Shown here one piece after another: positions 21,911-34,900 of a stretch of DNA of 64,000 bases. The position numbers and the translations under genes are program-made. A model generated the notes under the pieces. The model worked only from the letters and a program-made list of their open reading frames with translations, ran no database searches and was not told the DNA's origin. Each line of letters opens with the position of its first letter. The stretch's first letter is position 1. Source of the DNA: Pantoea vagans (GTDB lineage: Bacteria > Pseudomonadota > Gammaproteobacteria > Enterobacterales > Enterobacteriaceae). Where the stretch lies: assembly GCF_004792415.1 (NCBI RefSeq), contig NZ_CP038853.1, positions 992,001 through 1,056,000 on the forward strand, in the 5' to 3' direction.

Positions 21911-22549
21911 TTGACCAGGGGAACACAACGTCGCATCGTATTTTTCGACCTCGATGGCACTTTGCATCAGCAGGACATGTTCGGCACCTTTATGCGCTAT
22001 CTGCTGCGTCGCCGCCCGCTTAATCTGCTGCTGGTGGTGCCGTTACTGCCGGTGGTGGGCATCGGTCTGCTGTTTAAAGGCCGCGCGGCACGCTGGCCCA
22101 TGAGCCTGCTGCTCTGGTCAATTACCTTTGGCCGCTCCGAGCAGACATTGCTGCGCCTCGAAGCCGAGTTTGCCCAGTGGTTTCGCCTGCGCGTAAAGGC
22201 CTTTCCGGTGGTGCAGCAGCGCCTGACGGATTACCTCGGCAGTGATGACGCTGACGTCTGGCTGATCACCGGATCGCCACAGTCGCTGGTGGAGCAGGTC
22301 TATTACGACTCCGCGTTTCTGCCACGCGTGAAGCTGATTGCCAGTCAGATGCGTCGTGGCTGGGGCGGGCGTGTGCTGGCGATGCGCTGCCTCGGTCATG
22401 AGAAAGTGGCCCAGCTTGAAGAGAAAATCGGCACGCCGTTACAGCTCTACAGTGGCTACAGCGACAGCAAACAGGACAACCCGTTACTGTTCTTCTGTCA
22501 GCATCGCTGGCGTGTAACCCCGGCGGGTGAACTACAACAGCTGGAATAA
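21911..22549 (+). CDS. pgpC: Phosphatidylglycerophosphatase C
   Basis: HAD-family phosphatase (YfhB) that dephosphorylates phosphatidylglycerol phosphate in phospholipid synthesis. Start is TTG at 21911, with AGGAG 6 bases upstream; this gives 212 residues and aligns with the E. coli N-terminus just before the motif. HAD motif I is FFDLDGT with Asp13 and Asp15; ITGSPQSLVE is motif II and YSGYSDSKQDNPLL motif III. A hydrophobic stretch near 37-58 is the likely membrane segment. Confidence 0.92.
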   Translation: MTRGTQRRIVFFDLDGTLHQQDMFGTFMRYLLRRRPLNLLLVVPLLPVVGIGLLFKGRAARWPMSLLLWSITFGRSEQTLLRLEAEFAQWFRLRVKAFPVVQQRLTDYLGSDDADVWLITGSPQSLVEQVYYDSAFLPRVKLIASQMRRGWGGRVLAMRCLGHEKVAQLEEKIGTPLQLYSGYSDSKQDNPLLFFCQHRWRVTPAGELQQLE

Positions 22550-22579
22550 GTTTCGACACGCTCGCAGAGATCGCTATAA

Positions 22580-24558
<1,979 letters not shown>

Positions 24559-24641
24559 ATAGTTATCTCTCGCTGGCTCTAAGGCCTCTGTCTTTTAAAG
24601 GCAGTATTTATCTTCTTTGAACTCCCAGAGCGAGGGGCATT

Positions 24642-24728
24642 TTGCGCAACAAAATCACACTGAGCAACTTTTATAGCAGCTTTTGCGCAAAATTCAGGCA
24701 AATCCGGGTTGCCAAAAATTGTGCGCAA
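24642..24728. repeat. Three TTGCGCAA-like motifs at about 40-base spacing upstream of purL
   Basis: TTGCGCAA at 24642-24649 and 24683-24690 and GTGCGCAA at 24721-24728 lie 41 and 38 bases apart in the mltF/purL divergent region. The third forms part of the PurR box. The role of the other two is unknown. Confidence 0.45.
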
Positions 24729-24761
24729 ACGGTTTCGTCGCGAGGTCGCTTTCTCTATAAT
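24723..24761 (+). promoter_or_regulatory. PurR box and -10 of purL
   Basis: Bases 24723-24738 (GCGCAAACGGTTTCGT) match the PurR operator consensus and resemble the E. coli purL box closely. A perfect TATAAT at 24756-24761 follows 17 bases downstream, so the box covers the -35 region and bound PurR would block transcription. Confidence 0.85.
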
Positions 24762-24825
24762 ACGCCCCGTTTTCCCTGTTGCGCCCAATCAAGCGTCGCC
24801 CGGCGCCCTGACGAGAGACTTATTA

Positions 24826-27800
24826 ATGGAAATTCTGCGTGGTTCGCCCGCCCTGTCGGCATTTCGTGTAAACAAACTGCTGACCCGCTTTCAGGACGCT
24901 CATCTGCCGGTGAGTGATATTTACGCTGAGTACATCCATTTTGCTGATGTCAGTACGCCTTTAACCGCTGACGAACAGAGCCGCCTGCAACGCCTGCTGA
25001 AGTATGGTCCCTCTCTCGCTGAACATGCCCCACAGGGACGTCTGCTGCTGGTGACACCACGTCCCGGCACCATTTCGCCCTGGTCATCCAAAGCCACCGA
25101 CATTGCTCATAACTGCGGCCTGCCGCAGGTACGCCGTCTGGAACGCGGTCTGGCCTTTTATGTGCAGGCTCCGCAACTGACGGAAGCGCAGTGGCAGACG
25201 CTGGGCACACTGCTGCACGATAGGATGATGGAGACGGTCTATAGCGATCTGGCGCAGGCTGAGCAGCTGTTTGCGCACCATACGCCGCAGCCGGTGAAGA
25301 GCGTCGATCTGCTGGGTGAGGGCCGTCAGGCGCTGGTTCAGGCAAATATCTCACTGGGTCTGGCGCTGGCAGACGATGAAATTGACTACCTGGTGGCGGC
25401 ATTTACCGCGCTGGGCCGCAATCCCAACGACATTGAACTCTATATGTTTGCGCAGGCGAACTCTGAGCACTGTCGTCACAAGATCTTCAACGCCGACTGG
25501 ATTATCGACGGCGAGAAACAGCCGAAGTCGCTGTTTAAGATGATCAAAAACACCATGGAGCAGACGCCGGACTTCGTGCTCTCTGCTTATAAAGATAACG
25601 CCGCCGTGATGGAAGGGTCAGAAGTCGGCCGCTTCTTTGCTGACGCCGGCGAGAGCGAGTACCGCTGGCATCAGGAAGCCGCGCACATCCTGATGAAGGT
25701 GGAGACGCATAACCATCCAACGGCCATCTCGCCGTGGCCAGGCGCCGCGACCGGTTCCGGTGGTGAGATCCGTGATGAAGGCGCAACCGGACGCGGCTCC
25801 AAGCCCAAAGCGGGCCTGGTTGGATTCTCGGTTTCTAACCTGCGCATCCCTGGCTTTGAACAGCCGTGGGAAGAGGATTTCGGCAAACCGGCGCGCATCG
25901 TCAGCGCGCTGGAAATCATGACCGACGGCCCCTTGGGCGGCGCTGCGTTTAACAATGAATTTGGTCGTCCGGCACTGAATGGCTATTTCCGTACCTATGA
26001 AGAGCAGGTCACCAGCCACAACGGCACCGAGCTGCGCGGCTATCACAAGCCGATTATGCTGGCGGGCGGCATCGGTAACATCCGTGCCGATCACGTGCAG
26101 AAAGGCGAAATCACCGTCGGCGCGAAGCTGGTGGTGCTGGGTGGACCGGCTATGAACATTGGCCTGGGCGGCGGCGCGGCATCATCTATGGCCTCGGGCC
26201 AGTCTGATGCCGATCTCGACTTCGCCTCGGTTCAGCGTGATAACCCGGAAATGGAACGCCGTTGCCAGGAAGTGATCGACCGCTGCTGGCAGCTGGGCGA
26301 TGAGAACCCGATTCTGTTTATTCACGACGTAGGCGCGGGCGGCCTTTCCAACGCCATGCCGGAGCTGGTCAGCGATGGTGGCCGCGGTGGCCGGTTTAAC
26401 CTGCGTGACATCCTGAGTGACGAGCCAGGCATGAGCCCGCTGGAAGTCTGGTGTAACGAATCACAGGAACGTTATGTGATGGCCGTCGCGCCCGATCAGC
26501 TCGCGCAGTTTGAGGCGATCTGCCAGCGCGAACGTGCTCCGTTCGCGGTGATTGGTGAAGCGACCGAAGAACTGCACCTGAGCCTGGAAGATAGTCATTT
26601 CGATAATAAGCCAATCGACATGCCGCTTGACGTGCTGCTGGGCAAAACGCCGAAGATGACGCGTGATGTGGTGACACAGCAGGCACAGGGTACTGAACTG
26701 CAGCGCGACGGCATTACGCTGGTCGATGCGGTGAATCGCGTGCTGCATCTGCCTGCCGTAGCGGAGAAAACCTTCCTGATCACCATCGGTGACCGCAGCG
26801 TGACCGGCATGGTAGCGCGCGATCAGATGGTCGGCCCGTGGCAGATCCCGGTTGCCAACTGTGCGGTGACCACCGCCAGTCTCGACAGCTACCACGGCGA
26901 AGCCTTTGCCCTGGGCGAACGTTCACCGGTTGCGCTGCTGGACTTCGCGGCGTCGGGTCGTCTGGCGGTGGGTGAAGCACTGACTAACCTGGCGGCCACG
27001 CAGATTGGTTCGCTGAAGCGCGTGAAACTCTCGGCTAACTGGATGTCTGCAGCCGGCCATCCGGGCGAAGATGCCGGTTTATATGCGGCGGTGAAAGCGG
27101 TCGGCGAAGAGCTTTGCCCGGCGCTGGGGATCACTATCCCGGTCGGTAAAGATTCGATGTCGATGAAAACCCGCTGGCAGGAAGGCACCGAACAGCGAGA
27201 GATGACCTCACCGCTGTCGCTGGTGATTACCGCGTTTGCCCGCGTCGAAGATGTTCGTCGTACCGTCACGCCACAGCTGCAGGCCGATCAGGATAACCTG
27301 CTGCTGCTGATTGACCTGGGCAACGGCGCGAATACGCTGGGTGCAACCGCGCTGTCGCAGGTCTATCGTCAGCTCGGCGATAAACCTGCCGACGTGCGTA
27401 ATGCCACACAGCTGGCGGGCTTCTTCAATGCGATTCAGGCGCTGGTGGCTGAGCAGAAACTGCTGGCCTACCACGACCGCTCCGACGGCGGTCTGCTGGT
27501 GACCTTGGCCGAAATGGCGTTTGCCGGTCACTGCGGTATCGACGTTGATATCGCCTCGCTGGGCAACGATGCGCTGGCTGCTCTGTTTACCGAAGAGCTG
27601 GGTGCGGTGATCCAGATCAATGCCGCCGATCGCGCGGTGGTTGAGCAGATCCTGGCGGATCACGGCCTTGCCGCCTCGACGCATCTGCTGGGCAGCGCAC
27701 AGCCGGGCGATCGCTTTGTGATCCGTGCCGGTGACAGCGCGGTTTACAGCGAAAGCCGTACCACGCTGCGCACCTGGTGGGCGGAAACCACCTGGCAGAT

Positions 27801-28713
27801 GCAGCGCCTGCGCGACAACCCGGCGTGTGCCGATCAGGAACATGAAGCGAAGAAGAACGACAGTGACCCTGGCCTGAACGTGAATCTGACCTTTAATCCG
27901 CAGGAAGATGTGGCGGCGCCGATGATCGCTACGGGCGCACGTCCACGCGTCGCGGTGCTGCGTGAGCAGGGCGTGAACTCCCACGTCGAGATGGCCGCTG
28001 CCTTTGACCGGGCCGGTTTCACCGCCATTGACGTTCACATGAGCGATCTGCTGGCCGGACGTCGCGGTCTGGAAGAGTTCCAGGCGCTGGTTGCCTGTGG
28101 CGGCTTCTCTTACGGTGATGTGCTGGGTGCCGGTGAGGGCTGGGCGAAATCGATTCTGTTCAACCCGCGCGTGCGTGACGAGTTCGAAACCTTCTTCCAT
28201 CGTCCACAAACCCTGGCGCTGGGCGTCTGCAACGGTTGCCAGATGATGTCGAATCTGCGCGAATTGATCCCGGGCAGCGATCTCTGGCCGCGCTTCGTGC
28301 GTAACCAGTCTGAGCGCTTTGAAGCACGCTTCAGCCTGGTCGAAGTGGCCGCCAGTCCGTCACTGCTGCTGGACGGCATGGCCGGTTCGCATATGCCTAT
28401 CGCGGTTTCGCACGGTGAAGGCTTTGTCGAAGTCCGTGATGCGACGCATCTGGCAGCGCTGGAGTCGAAAGGGCTGGTGGCACTGCGCTTTGTCGATAAC
28501 TTCGGCAAGGTGACAGAAACCTATCCGGCTAACCCAAATGGTTCTCCTAACGGCATCACCGCCGTGACCAATGAAAGTGGCCGCGTCACCATTATGATGC
28601 CGCATCCGGAGCGCGTGTTCCGTACCGTCAGTAACTCCTGGCATCCAGCTGAGTGGGGCGAAGACAGTCCGTGGATGCGCATTTTCCGCAATGCGCGCAG
28701 ACAGCTGGGTTAA
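24826..28713 (+). CDS. purL: Phosphoribosylformylglycinamidine synthase
   Basis: FGAM synthase, the fourth step of purine synthesis, with fused ammonia-channel halves. Start [13 protein letters not shown] at 24826 gives 1295 residues as in E. coli; the in-frame extension lies across the promoter. Visible parts are the N-terminal PurS-like domain, the two AIR-synthase-like ATP domains ([30 protein letters not shown]) and a class I glutaminase domain. Its nucleophile is Cys1135 ([11 protein letters not shown]), with a His in the C-terminal MPHPERVF. PurR controls the promoter. Confidence 0.98.
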   Translation: MEILRGSPALSAFRVNKLLTRFQDAHLPVSDIYAEYIHFADVSTPLTADEQSRLQRLLKYGPSLAEHAPQGRLLLVTPRPGTISPWSSKATDIAHNCGLPQVRRLERGLAFYVQAPQLTEAQWQTLGTLLHDRMMETVYSDLAQAEQLFAHHTPQPVKSVDLLGEGRQALVQANISLGLALADDEIDYLVAAFTALGRNPNDIELYMFAQANSEHCRHKIFNADWIIDGEKQPKSLFKMIKNTMEQTPDFVLSAYKDNAAVMEGSEVGRFFADAGESEYRWHQEAAHILMKVETHNHPTAISPWPGAATGSGGEIRDEGATGRGSKPKAGLVGFSVSNLRIPGFEQPWEEDFGKPARIVSALEIMTDGPLGGAAFNNEFGRPALNGYFRTYEEQVTSHNGTELRGYHKPIMLAGGIGNIRADHVQKGEITVGAKLVVLGGPAMNIGLGGGAASSMASGQSDADLDFASVQRDNPEMERRCQEVIDRCWQLGDENPILFIHDVGAGGLSNAMPELVSDGGRGGRFNLRDILSDEPGMSPLEVWCNESQERYVMAVAPDQLAQFEAICQRERAPFAVIGEATEELHLSLEDSHFDNKPIDMPLDVLLGKTPKMTRDVVTQQAQGTELQRDGITLVDAVNRVLHLPAVAEKTFLITIGDRSVTGMVARDQMVGPWQIPVANCAVTTASLDSYHGEAFALGERSPVALLDFAASGRLAVGEALTNLAATQIGSLKRVKLSANWMSAAGHPGEDAGLYAAVKAVGEELCPALGITIPVGKDSMSMKTRWQEGTEQREMTSPLSLVITAFARVEDVRRTVTPQLQADQDNLLLLIDLGNGANTLGATALSQVYRQLGDKPADVRNATQLAGFFNAIQALVAEQKLLAYHDRSDGGLLVTLAEMAFAGHCGIDVDIASLGNDALAALFTEELGAVIQINAADRAVVEQILADHGLAASTHLLGSAQPGDRFVIRAGDSAVYSESRTTLRTWWAETTWQMQRLRDNPACADQEHEAKKNDSDPGLNVNLTFNPQEDVAAPMIATGARPRVAVLREQGVNSHVEMAAAFDRAGFTAIDVHMSDLLAGRRGLEEFQALVACGGFSYGDVLGAGEGWAKSILFNPRVRDEFETFFHRPQTLALGVCNGCQMMSNLRELIPGSDLWPRFVRNQSERFEARFSLVEVAASPSLLLDGMAGSHMPIAVSHGEGFVEVRDATHLAALESKGLVALRFVDNFGKVTETYPANPNGSPNGITAVTNESGRVTIMMPHPERVFRTVSNSWHPAEWGEDSPWMRIFRNARRQLG

Positions 28714-28729
28714 TTTAATCCACTGAAAT

Positions 28730-28764
28730 GAACAGGAGGCCAGCGTGCCTCCTGTTCTTTTTTT
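28730..28764 (+). terminator. Terminator of purL
   Basis: An 11-bp perfect stem (GAACAGGAGGC, loop CAGCGT, GCCTCCTGTTC) followed by seven T, starting 17 bases after purL. Confidence 0.93.
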
Positions 28765-28771
28765 GCGCCGC

Positions 28772-28885
28772 TGTTGGCAAATGGCGACAACAGGGTCGTT
28801 GCACTGTCGCTGTATGGCGACATTTATCTCGTTGATTTTTAATGTGTGCTTATCAGACTGGTTTTAGTGTCGCCTTACGGAGACA
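28772..28885 (+). promoter_or_regulatory. Three GlrR activator sites upstream of glmY
   Basis: GlrR recognises TGTC-N10-GACA. Two perfect copies occur at 28805-28822 and 28868-28885, and one with a single mismatch (TGTT) at 28772-28789. Their position 110-225 bases before the start suits enhancer binding for sigma-54. A possible IHF-like site (TTGATT at 28832-28837) lies between them but is a poor match. Confidence 0.8.
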
Positions 28886-28970
28886 GGCAGCCTGTGCTGA
28901 TATAAGATTTTTCGCGACAGTCAGCGGGCGGGCCTGCTCAATTTGCTGAAAAATATAATGATTTATTTTC

Positions 28971-28991
28971 TGGCATGGAACTTGCTATACT
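28971..28991 (+). promoter_or_regulatory. Overlapping sigma-54 and sigma-70 promoters of glmY
   Basis: TGGCATG-N4-TTGCT (28971-28986) has GG and GC 12 bases apart as sigma-54 requires. TATACT at 28986-28991 can act as a sigma-70 -10. Both point to a start at about 28997, the shared-start arrangement known for E. coli glmY. Confidence 0.82.
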
Positions 28992-28996
28992 CATGC

Positions 28997-29209
28997 AGCT
29001 GCTCATTCACCTGTTTATGATTGCCCCGCTTAGCGGATAAGAGCTCATAAAGTCCGAATGACGCACCAAACGGAGCCTGCCGTCCACCTGACCGATAATC
29101 GCTTGCGTTATCAAACACCGGACGTAACGTTGAGTAAGGCTCCACCCATTCTTACGCGATGCACTACGCGTCGTGCCAGCGGCAGGCCATTGAGCCTGCC
29201 GTTTTCTTT
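28997..29209 (+). ncRNA. glmY: GlmY small regulatory RNA
   Basis: GlmY sequesters the adaptor RapZ and so protects GlmZ, raising GlmS synthesis when glucosamine-6-phosphate is low. Evidence is position (between purL and glrK as in E. coli), the 5' segment CTCATTCACC, the segments GAATGACGCA and GTTGAGTAAGG that I recall from E. coli GlmY, and a dedicated promoter. A terminator follows at 29180-29210. The predicted primary transcript is about 213 bases, somewhat longer than the 184 of E. coli. The exact 3' end is inferred from the T-tract. Confidence 0.85.
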
Positions 29210-29210
29210 T
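29180..29210 (+). terminator. Terminator of glmY
   Basis: CGGCAGGC, loop CATTGA, GCCTGCCG followed by TTTTCTTTT. It separates glmY from glrK, 67 bases further on. Confidence 0.88.
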
Positions 29211-29276
29211 GTTCCCCTTTCTTCCGCTGACAGAGTCCGCTAGCATCCAGACAGCGAATCTTAAGGAAGCGGCTGC

Positions 29277-30704
29277 GTGAAAAAATGGCGTTTATTTCCC
29301 CGTTCTCTGCGTCAGCTGGTGCTGATGGCGTTTGTCCTGGTGCTGCTGCCCCTGCTGGTACTGGCCTGGCAGGCGTGGGAAAGTCTCTCTGCATTAAGCG
29401 AACAGGCTGCGGACACCAACCGCAATACCTTTACCGATGTACGCAGAAGTGAGGCGATGGCGCGAACGGCGGTTGAGCTGGAGCGTAGCTATCGCCAGTA
29501 CTGCGTGCTGGATGATGCCTCGCTGGCGCGCCTCTATCAGACTCAGCATACCCGCTACAGTCAGATGCTGAGCTCACACAGCGCGAGCCTGCCCGAACTG
29601 CCCGCATTCCAGACCTTACAGGCGACGCTGCCGCTGCTGACGCCACTGAAATGTGACAATGGCAATCCGGTGCCAGTTGCCGCAGAGGCGCTGGATCGCT
29701 TTTCTGCGACCAATGCGCAGATGGTGCAGGACACGCGCGAGGTGGTCTTTTCGCGTGGCTTACAGTTGCAGCGCGAAATTGCCGATCGCGGCCAGTTTTT
29801 TGGCTGGCAGGCGCTGATTCTGTTTATCATCAGTCTGGCACTGATGACGCTGTTTACCGGCATGATTATCGGTCCGGTTAAGCGCATTGAGCGGATGATC
29901 AACCGGCTTGGCGAAGGGCGGGCACTGGGTAACAGCGGGACATTTCGCGGTCCGCGCGAATTGCGATCGCTGGGACAACGCATCGTCTGGCTCAGCGAGC
30001 GGCTTCAGTGGCTGGAATCGCAGCGTCATGAATTTCTTCGCCATCTCTCTCACGAGCTGAAAACGCCGCTGGCCAGCCTGCGTGAAGGCACGGAACTGCT
30101 GGCGGACGAAGTCGCCGGGTCGCTGAATGCCGATCAAAAAGAGGTAGTCACTATCCTCGACAGCAGCAGCCGCCATCTGCAGCAGCTGATTGAACAGCTG
30201 CTCGATTACAACCGCAAACTGGCGGATGGCCCGATCGCGCTGGAGCCGGTCAGCGTGGCGGAGATAGTGGAAGACGTCGTTAACGCACATGCGCTCTCGG
30301 CGCGCGCCAAACTGATGCAGACGGTCGTCGATCTTAAGGTCAGTCACTGCCTTGCAGAACCGATGTTACTGATGCGGGTCATCGATAACCTCTATTCGAA
30401 CGCCGTGAACTACGGCAGCGAATCCGGTACCATCTGGCTTCGCAGTCAGCAGCAGGGCGATCGGGTCTGGATTGAGGTCGCGAATAGTGGCTCGCCGATC
30501 CCGCCGGAAGAGCAGGCGATGATTTTCGAACCGTTCTACCAGGGCAGCCAGCAGCGTAAAGGGCCGGTGAAAGGCAGCGGACTGGGATTGAGTATCGCTA
30601 AAGATTGCCTGCGCCGGATGCAGGGCGACCTGACGCTGGTCTCCTGCGAGCAGGCTGACGTCTGTTTTCGAATTGAACTTAACACCACAGCCGGGAAAGT
30701 CTGA
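29277..30704 (+). CDS. glrK: Sensor histidine kinase GlrK (QseE)
   Basis: Membrane sensor kinase of the GlrK/GlrR system that controls glmY and, in some species, virulence genes. The 475-residue protein starts at GTG 29277 (AAGGAAG upstream). It has membrane segments at about 13-33 and 175-197, a periplasmic sensor region between them and a HAMP-like linker. Phospho-acceptor His259 is in HLSHELKTPLASL, followed by an ATPase domain with the N box (DNLYSNAVNYG) and GSGLGLSIAKD. It lies directly downstream of glmY, its own regulon member. Confidence 0.95.
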   Translation: MKKWRLFPRSLRQLVLMAFVLVLLPLLVLAWQAWESLSALSEQAADTNRNTFTDVRRSEAMARTAVELERSYRQYCVLDDASLARLYQTQHTRYSQMLSSHSASLPELPAFQTLQATLPLLTPLKCDNGNPVPVAAEALDRFSATNAQMVQDTREVVFSRGLQLQREIADRGQFFGWQALILFIISLALMTLFTGMIIGPVKRIERMINRLGEGRALGNSGTFRGPRELRSLGQRIVWLSERLQWLESQRHEFLRHLSHELKTPLASLREGTELLADEVAGSLNADQKEVVTILDSSSRHLQQLIEQLLDYNRKLADGPIALEPVSVAEIVEDVVNAHALSARAKLMQTVVDLKVSHCLAEPMLLMRVIDNLYSNAVNYGSESGTIWLRSQQQGDRVWIEVANSGSPIPPEEQAMIFEPFYQGSQQRKGPVKGSGLGLSIAKDCLRRMQGDLTLVSCEQADVCFRIELNTTAGKV

Positions 30705-30707
30705 CTG

Positions 30708-31376
30708 ATGAAATATTTACCCGCTTTGCTGTTGAGCACGCTGACTACGCTGCTCCTCAGCGGATGTACGACCTCCCCGGCCACCTCCTCTTTGCCGTCA
30801 GGCCATCAGGTGGCGGAACCCGAGGTCAGAATCGCTGATTACCTGGCGACCCGCTGCAGTGACCTGTGGCCGATAGAAAATAGTACGGCGCTGGGTAACA
30901 CCCTCTACTGGATGCGGGCGATCGACTGTGCCGAACGTCTTTCTCCCGCGGAGGCCCGTGCCGAAGCCCATCGCTGGCCGGCTGAAAACTGGTCGCGCGC
31001 CTTCAAGCAGGGCGTACTGATGTCCAACGGCAACGTGACGCCTGTTGAACGTCGTCGCTATGTTGAAACCCTGGATCGCTACAGCAGCGATTTTCCGCAG
31101 TCCGTGCGCCCGCTGATTCAGCTGTGGCGCAGTAATCAGACCGCGCAGCTTGACCTCAGTGAAGCGCGCACCCGTTATGCCCATCTGCAGCAGAGCAGTG
31201 ATACGCAGCTGGAGGCGATACGCCAGCAGATGGTGAAACAGCAGCAGCAGCTCAGCGACACGCAGCATAAGCTGGAGCGGCTGACTGACATTGAGCGCCA
31301 GCTTTCATCACGCAAAGCCCCGGATGTGTCTGACAGCGGTCACGGCACGGCACTGCCGCAGGATGAGGAGCAATGA
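30708..31376 (+). CDS. qseG: Outer membrane lipoprotein QseG
   Basis: A 222-residue lipoprotein encoded between glrK and glrR, reported to interact with the sensor kinase. The signal peptide ends LLLSGC, with lipidated Cys20. A helical stretch rich in Gln and Glu at about 145-200 (QLEAIRQQMVKQQQQLSDTQ) looks like a coiled coil. It starts 3 bases after glrK; its stop overlaps the glrR start. Confidence 0.92.
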   Translation: MKYLPALLLSTLTTLLLSGCTTSPATSSLPSGHQVAEPEVRIADYLATRCSDLWPIENSTALGNTLYWMRAIDCAERLSPAEARAEAHRWPAENWSRAFKQGVLMSNGNVTPVERRRYVETLDRYSSDFPQSVRPLIQLWRSNQTAQLDLSEARTRYAHLQQSSDTQLEAIRQQMVKQQQQLSDTQHKLERLTDIERQLSSRKAPDVSDSGHGTALPQDEEQ

Positions 31377-32710
31377 TGGTGAGACAAGCGGCAAAATTGC
31401 TGCTGGTGGATGACGATCCCAGCCTGCTGAAGCTGCTGGGCATGCGTCTTCGCAGCGAAGGATATCAGGTCACCACCGCGGCCAGCGGACCTGAAGCGTT
31501 GCGTCTGCTACAGAAAGAGAAAATCGAGCTGGTGATCAGCGATCTGCGGATGGATGAAATGGACGGTCTGGCGCTGTTTGGCGAAATCCAGAAGCGTCAC
31601 ACCGGTCTGCCGGTGATTATCCTGACGGCGCACGGCTCCATTCCGGACGCGGTCTCTGCCACGCAGCAGGGCGTCTTCAGCTTCCTGACCAAACCGGTGG
31701 ACAAAGATGCGCTCTATAAAGCGATTGATGAGGCGCTGGCACAGCAGGCGCCGGTCAGCGATGACCGCTGGCGCGAAGCGATTGTCACCCGCAGCCCGCT
31801 GATGTTGAAGCTGCTGGAGCAGGCGCACATGGTGGCGCAGTCCGACTTCAGCGTGCTGATTAACGGTCAGAGCGGCACCGGTAAAGAGATGCTGGCGCAG
31901 GCAATTCACGCCGCCAGCCCGCGTAACGGCAAGCCGTTTGTCGCCATTAACTGTGGCGCACTGCCTGAGCAACTGCTGGAATCAGAGCTGTTCGGTCACG
32001 CTAAAGGGGCGTTTACCGGTGCGGTCAGTGCCCGTGACGGTTTGTTTAAAACCGCGGGCGGCGGCACGCTGTTCCTGGATGAGATTGGCGATATGCCGCA
32101 ACCGCTGCAGGTGAAATTGCTGCGGGTGCTGCAGGAGCGTAAGGTCAGGCCGCTGGGCAGCGATCACGATATTGAGATCGACGTGCGCATCATTTCAGCT
32201 ACCCATCGCGATCTGCCAAAGGCGATGGAGAAGAAGGAATTCCGTGAGGATCTCTTCTATCGTCTGAATGTGGTGAACCTGAAGATTCCGGCGCTGCATC
32301 AGCGCACCGAAGATATCCCGCTGCTGGCTAATCATCTGTTACGTCAGGCGGCAGAACGGCATAAACCGCAGATTCGCAGTTTTTCCGTCGATGCGATGAA
32401 GCGTCTGATGGCGGCCAGCTGGCCAGGCAACGTGCGTCAGCTGGTGAACGTGATTGAGCAGTGCGTGGCACTGAGTTCATCGCCGGTAATTAGCGATGCG
32501 CTGGTGGAGCAGGCCTTAAGCGGCGAAAACAGCGCGTTGCCGACCTTTGCGGAGGCGCGCAATCAGTTTGAGCTGAACTATCTGCGCAAGCTGTTGCAGA
32601 TGACCAAAGGCAATGTGACCAACGCCGCACGTCTGGCCGGGCGTAATCGCACGGAGTTCTATAAGCTGCTGTCCCGGCATGAACTGGACGCCAGTGATTT
32701 CAAAGAGTAG
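31376..32710 (+). CDS. glrR: Sigma-54-dependent response regulator GlrR (QseF)
   Basis: NtrC-type activator with a receiver domain (phospho-acceptor Asp56 in ELVISDLRM), an AAA+ domain and a Fis-type C-terminal helix-turn-helix. In the AAA+ domain, Walker A is GQSGTGKE, the sigma-54-contacting loop is GAFTGA and Walker B is [12 protein letters not shown]. The C-terminus reads [21 protein letters not shown] prefer ATG 31376 over 31373 because AGGAG is then 5 bases upstream and the protein has the E. coli 444 residues. It should bind the three sites before glmY. Confidence 0.96.
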   Translation: MVRQAAKLLLVDDDPSLLKLLGMRLRSEGYQVTTAASGPEALRLLQKEKIELVISDLRMDEMDGLALFGEIQKRHTGLPVIILTAHGSIPDAVSATQQGVFSFLTKPVDKDALYKAIDEALAQQAPVSDDRWREAIVTRSPLMLKLLEQAHMVAQSDFSVLINGQSGTGKEMLAQAIHAASPRNGKPFVAINCGALPEQLLESELFGHAKGAFTGAVSARDGLFKTAGGGTLFLDEIGDMPQPLQVKLLRVLQERKVRPLGSDHDIEIDVRIISATHRDLPKAMEKKEFREDLFYRLNVVNLKIPALHQRTEDIPLLANHLLRQAAERHKPQIRSFSVDAMKRLMAASWPGNVRQLVNVIEQCVALSSSPVISDALVEQALSGENSALPTFAEARNQFELNYLRKLLQMTKGNVTNAARLAGRNRTEFYKLLSRHELDASDFKE

Positions 32711-32741
32711 CGGGGGAGGCAAAGTGATACCGGGAGGTTGA

Positions 32742-33233
<492 letters not shown>

Positions 33234-33368
33234 TTGTCTTTTTATGCTGGAAAAACCTGGTGAGGTTAGCTGTGAGACAGTATTTATCCGGCTTTTAGCT
33301 GATTTTTCGCTGCCAGATTTATATTGGATTAGCAGCAGTTTGCAACAAGTAGCTGCTTGATTGTGCCT

Positions 33369-33477
33369 GCTCAGGAAACACGGTCAGATCGGAAAGGCGC
33401 TTAAACCGTCCCTGGCCGCTCGGCCCGCGCCGTCCCTGGCGCGGGACGCTTTCCTCTTCTGCCCGTGTTCCCTCCGC
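33369..33477 (+). repeat. Structured inverted-repeat element, short copy (glnB-hmp gap)
   Basis: A 109-base element bounded by imperfect 20-bp terminal inverted repeats (33369-33388 and 33458-33477). A strong central hairpin pairs CCCGCGCC with GGCGCGGG around GTCCCT. The two arms match, in order, the two arms of the longer element at 47751-47938 in reverse orientation, for example TCGGAAAG, CGCTTAA, CCCTGGCCGCTCG and GCGCGGGACGCTTTCCTCTTCTG. The short copy lacks the roughly 80-base centre. It lies between convergent genes. No promoter or terminator of its own is clear. Confidence 0.8.
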
Positions 33478-33516
33478 CTCAAGATGATTCGGTGCTGACA
33501 GACCCATATCGCTGAA

Positions 33517-34701
33517 TCACATCCCTTTGTGCGGACCAAAGAGTTCGTAATGAATGCGTGCATCTGCCACACCGGCATCACGCAGTTGCGCTACCACATG
33601 TTGCATAAAGGGCAGCGGGCCGCAGAGATAAAAGTGGGTGGCTGGTGAGGTGAGACGAGCTGAAAGCGCGGTGATATCCATCAGACCACGCGCATCATAG
33701 CGACCGGCATCTTCAGCGGCGGGATCGCGATACCAGACTTTGCTGACGAAATCGTCGAGCTGCGCGCCAGTGGCACGAACTTCCTCGCCAAACGCGTGCT
33801 GTTTGCCGTTCTCTGCGGCGTGCAGCCAGCTGACCGGCGCATGGTGCTGGCTTGCTGCCAGCGCATGGAGCATCGCCAGCATCGGCGTCTGTCCTACGCC
33901 TGTGGAGATGAGCGCCACCGGTGTGGCAGGATCGACCTCAAGGAAAAAGTCACCGTGCGGCGCGGCGAGCATCAGCTCATCCCCCACCTTGCCATTCTGA
34001 TGCAGCCAGCCGGAGACGGTGCCCTGCGCTTCGCGTTTCACCGCAATCCGGTACGCTTTGCCGTTGCTGAGATGCGTCAGCGAATACTGACGAATCTGGT
34101 GATGTTCGAAGCTGGCAGGCTGTAGGTGTACTGTCAGATACTGACCGGGCTTGAATGCGGCGACCGGGCCGCCATCCACGGGACTGAAGGTAAAGCTTTT
34201 AATCACATCACTCTGCTGCGCAATCGCGCTGATGCGAAACGCCCGGGTGCCGCGCCAGCCGCCGGTTTGCTGCTCCGTGGCCTGATAAATTTCCTCTTCG
34301 CGATTGATGAATACGCTCGCCAGTACGCCGTAGGCCTGGCCCCATGCCGCCAGCGCCTCTTCGCCTGGATCCAGCAGCTCTTTGATGGTTGCCAGCAGAT
34401 TTTCACCGACGATGGCATATTGCGCAGGCTGGATATTCAGGCTGGTATGTTTCTGCGCAATCTTTTCCACTGCAGGCAGCAGCGCCGCCAGATTCTCCAG
34501 ATTCGCGCCATAGGCACAGATGGCGTTGAACAGCGCTTCGCGCTGATCGCCGTTGCGCTGGTTGTTCATGTTGAAAACGTTTTTGAGTTCCGGATGGTGC
34601 GACAGCATGCGGTCATAAAAGTGGGCGGTCAGCTTTGGACCGCAGGCAGCGATGGCAGGCAGGGTCGATTTAACGGTAGCGATGGTGTGGCAATCAAGCA
34701 T
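33517..34701 (-). CDS. hmp: Flavohemoglobin (nitric oxide dioxygenase)
   Basis: Oxidises nitric oxide to nitrate with O2, NADPH and FAD. The 394-residue protein has an N-terminal globin domain (haem ligand His85 in KHTSLNI, Tyr29 in AHFYDRM). A ferredoxin-reductase domain follows with FAD motif RQYSLT and NAD-binding [11 protein letters not shown], ending with the reductase-type CGPLPFM segment. An NsrR box overlaps its promoter region, predicting induction by nitric oxide. It is divergent from glyA. Confidence 0.97.
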   Translation of the reverse strand: MLDCHTIATVKSTLPAIAACGPKLTAHFYDRMLSHHPELKNVFNMNNQRNGDQREALFNAICAYGANLENLAALLPAVEKIAQKHTSLNIQPAQYAIVGENLLATIKELLDPGEEALAAWGQAYGVLASVFINREEEIYQATEQQTGGWRGTRAFRISAIAQQSDVIKSFTFSPVDGGPVAAFKPGQYLTVHLQPASFEHHQIRQYSLTHLSNGKAYRIAVKREAQGTVSGWLHQNGKVGDELMLAAPHGDFFLEVDPATPVALISTGVGQTPMLAMLHALAASQHHAPVSWLHAAENGKQHAFGEEVRATGAQLDDFVSKVWYRDPAAEDAGRYDARGLMDITALSARLTSPATHFYLCGPLPFMQHVVAQLRDAGVADARIHYELFGPHKGM

Positions 34702-34720
34702 AGAAGTAGCCTCTCAGATA

Positions 34721-34743
34721 AACATGTATTTTAAATGCATCTT
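34721..34743 (-). promoter_or_regulatory. NsrR operator of hmp
   Basis: Read on the minus strand, the 23 bases begin AAGATGCATTT and end ATACATGTT, an imperfect palindrome nearly identical to the NsrR site of E. coli hmp. It lies 20-42 bases before the hmp start. Confidence 0.82.
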
Positions 34744-34900
34744 ATAGCCGCTTCGTCTGCGGTGTAAATAACCCAATGAACTTTCTGGTTGTCTGAGTGG
34801 CAACTTTTTAGTGCATCATGAAAAACCTTTGTCACAGCCTGAAGAAAAATCGTGGCGTCTGAACGGGATAAAAAGGTGTAAAAATGCCATGCCAGCGGGT

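Noticed and set aside
27208..28209. 333-codon open frame antisense to purL
   Set aside because: It lies entirely within the conserved purL coding sequence, has no recognisable motif and reflects high GC codon bias on the opposite strand. Similar long antisense frames over srmB, purL and recN were left out for the same reason.
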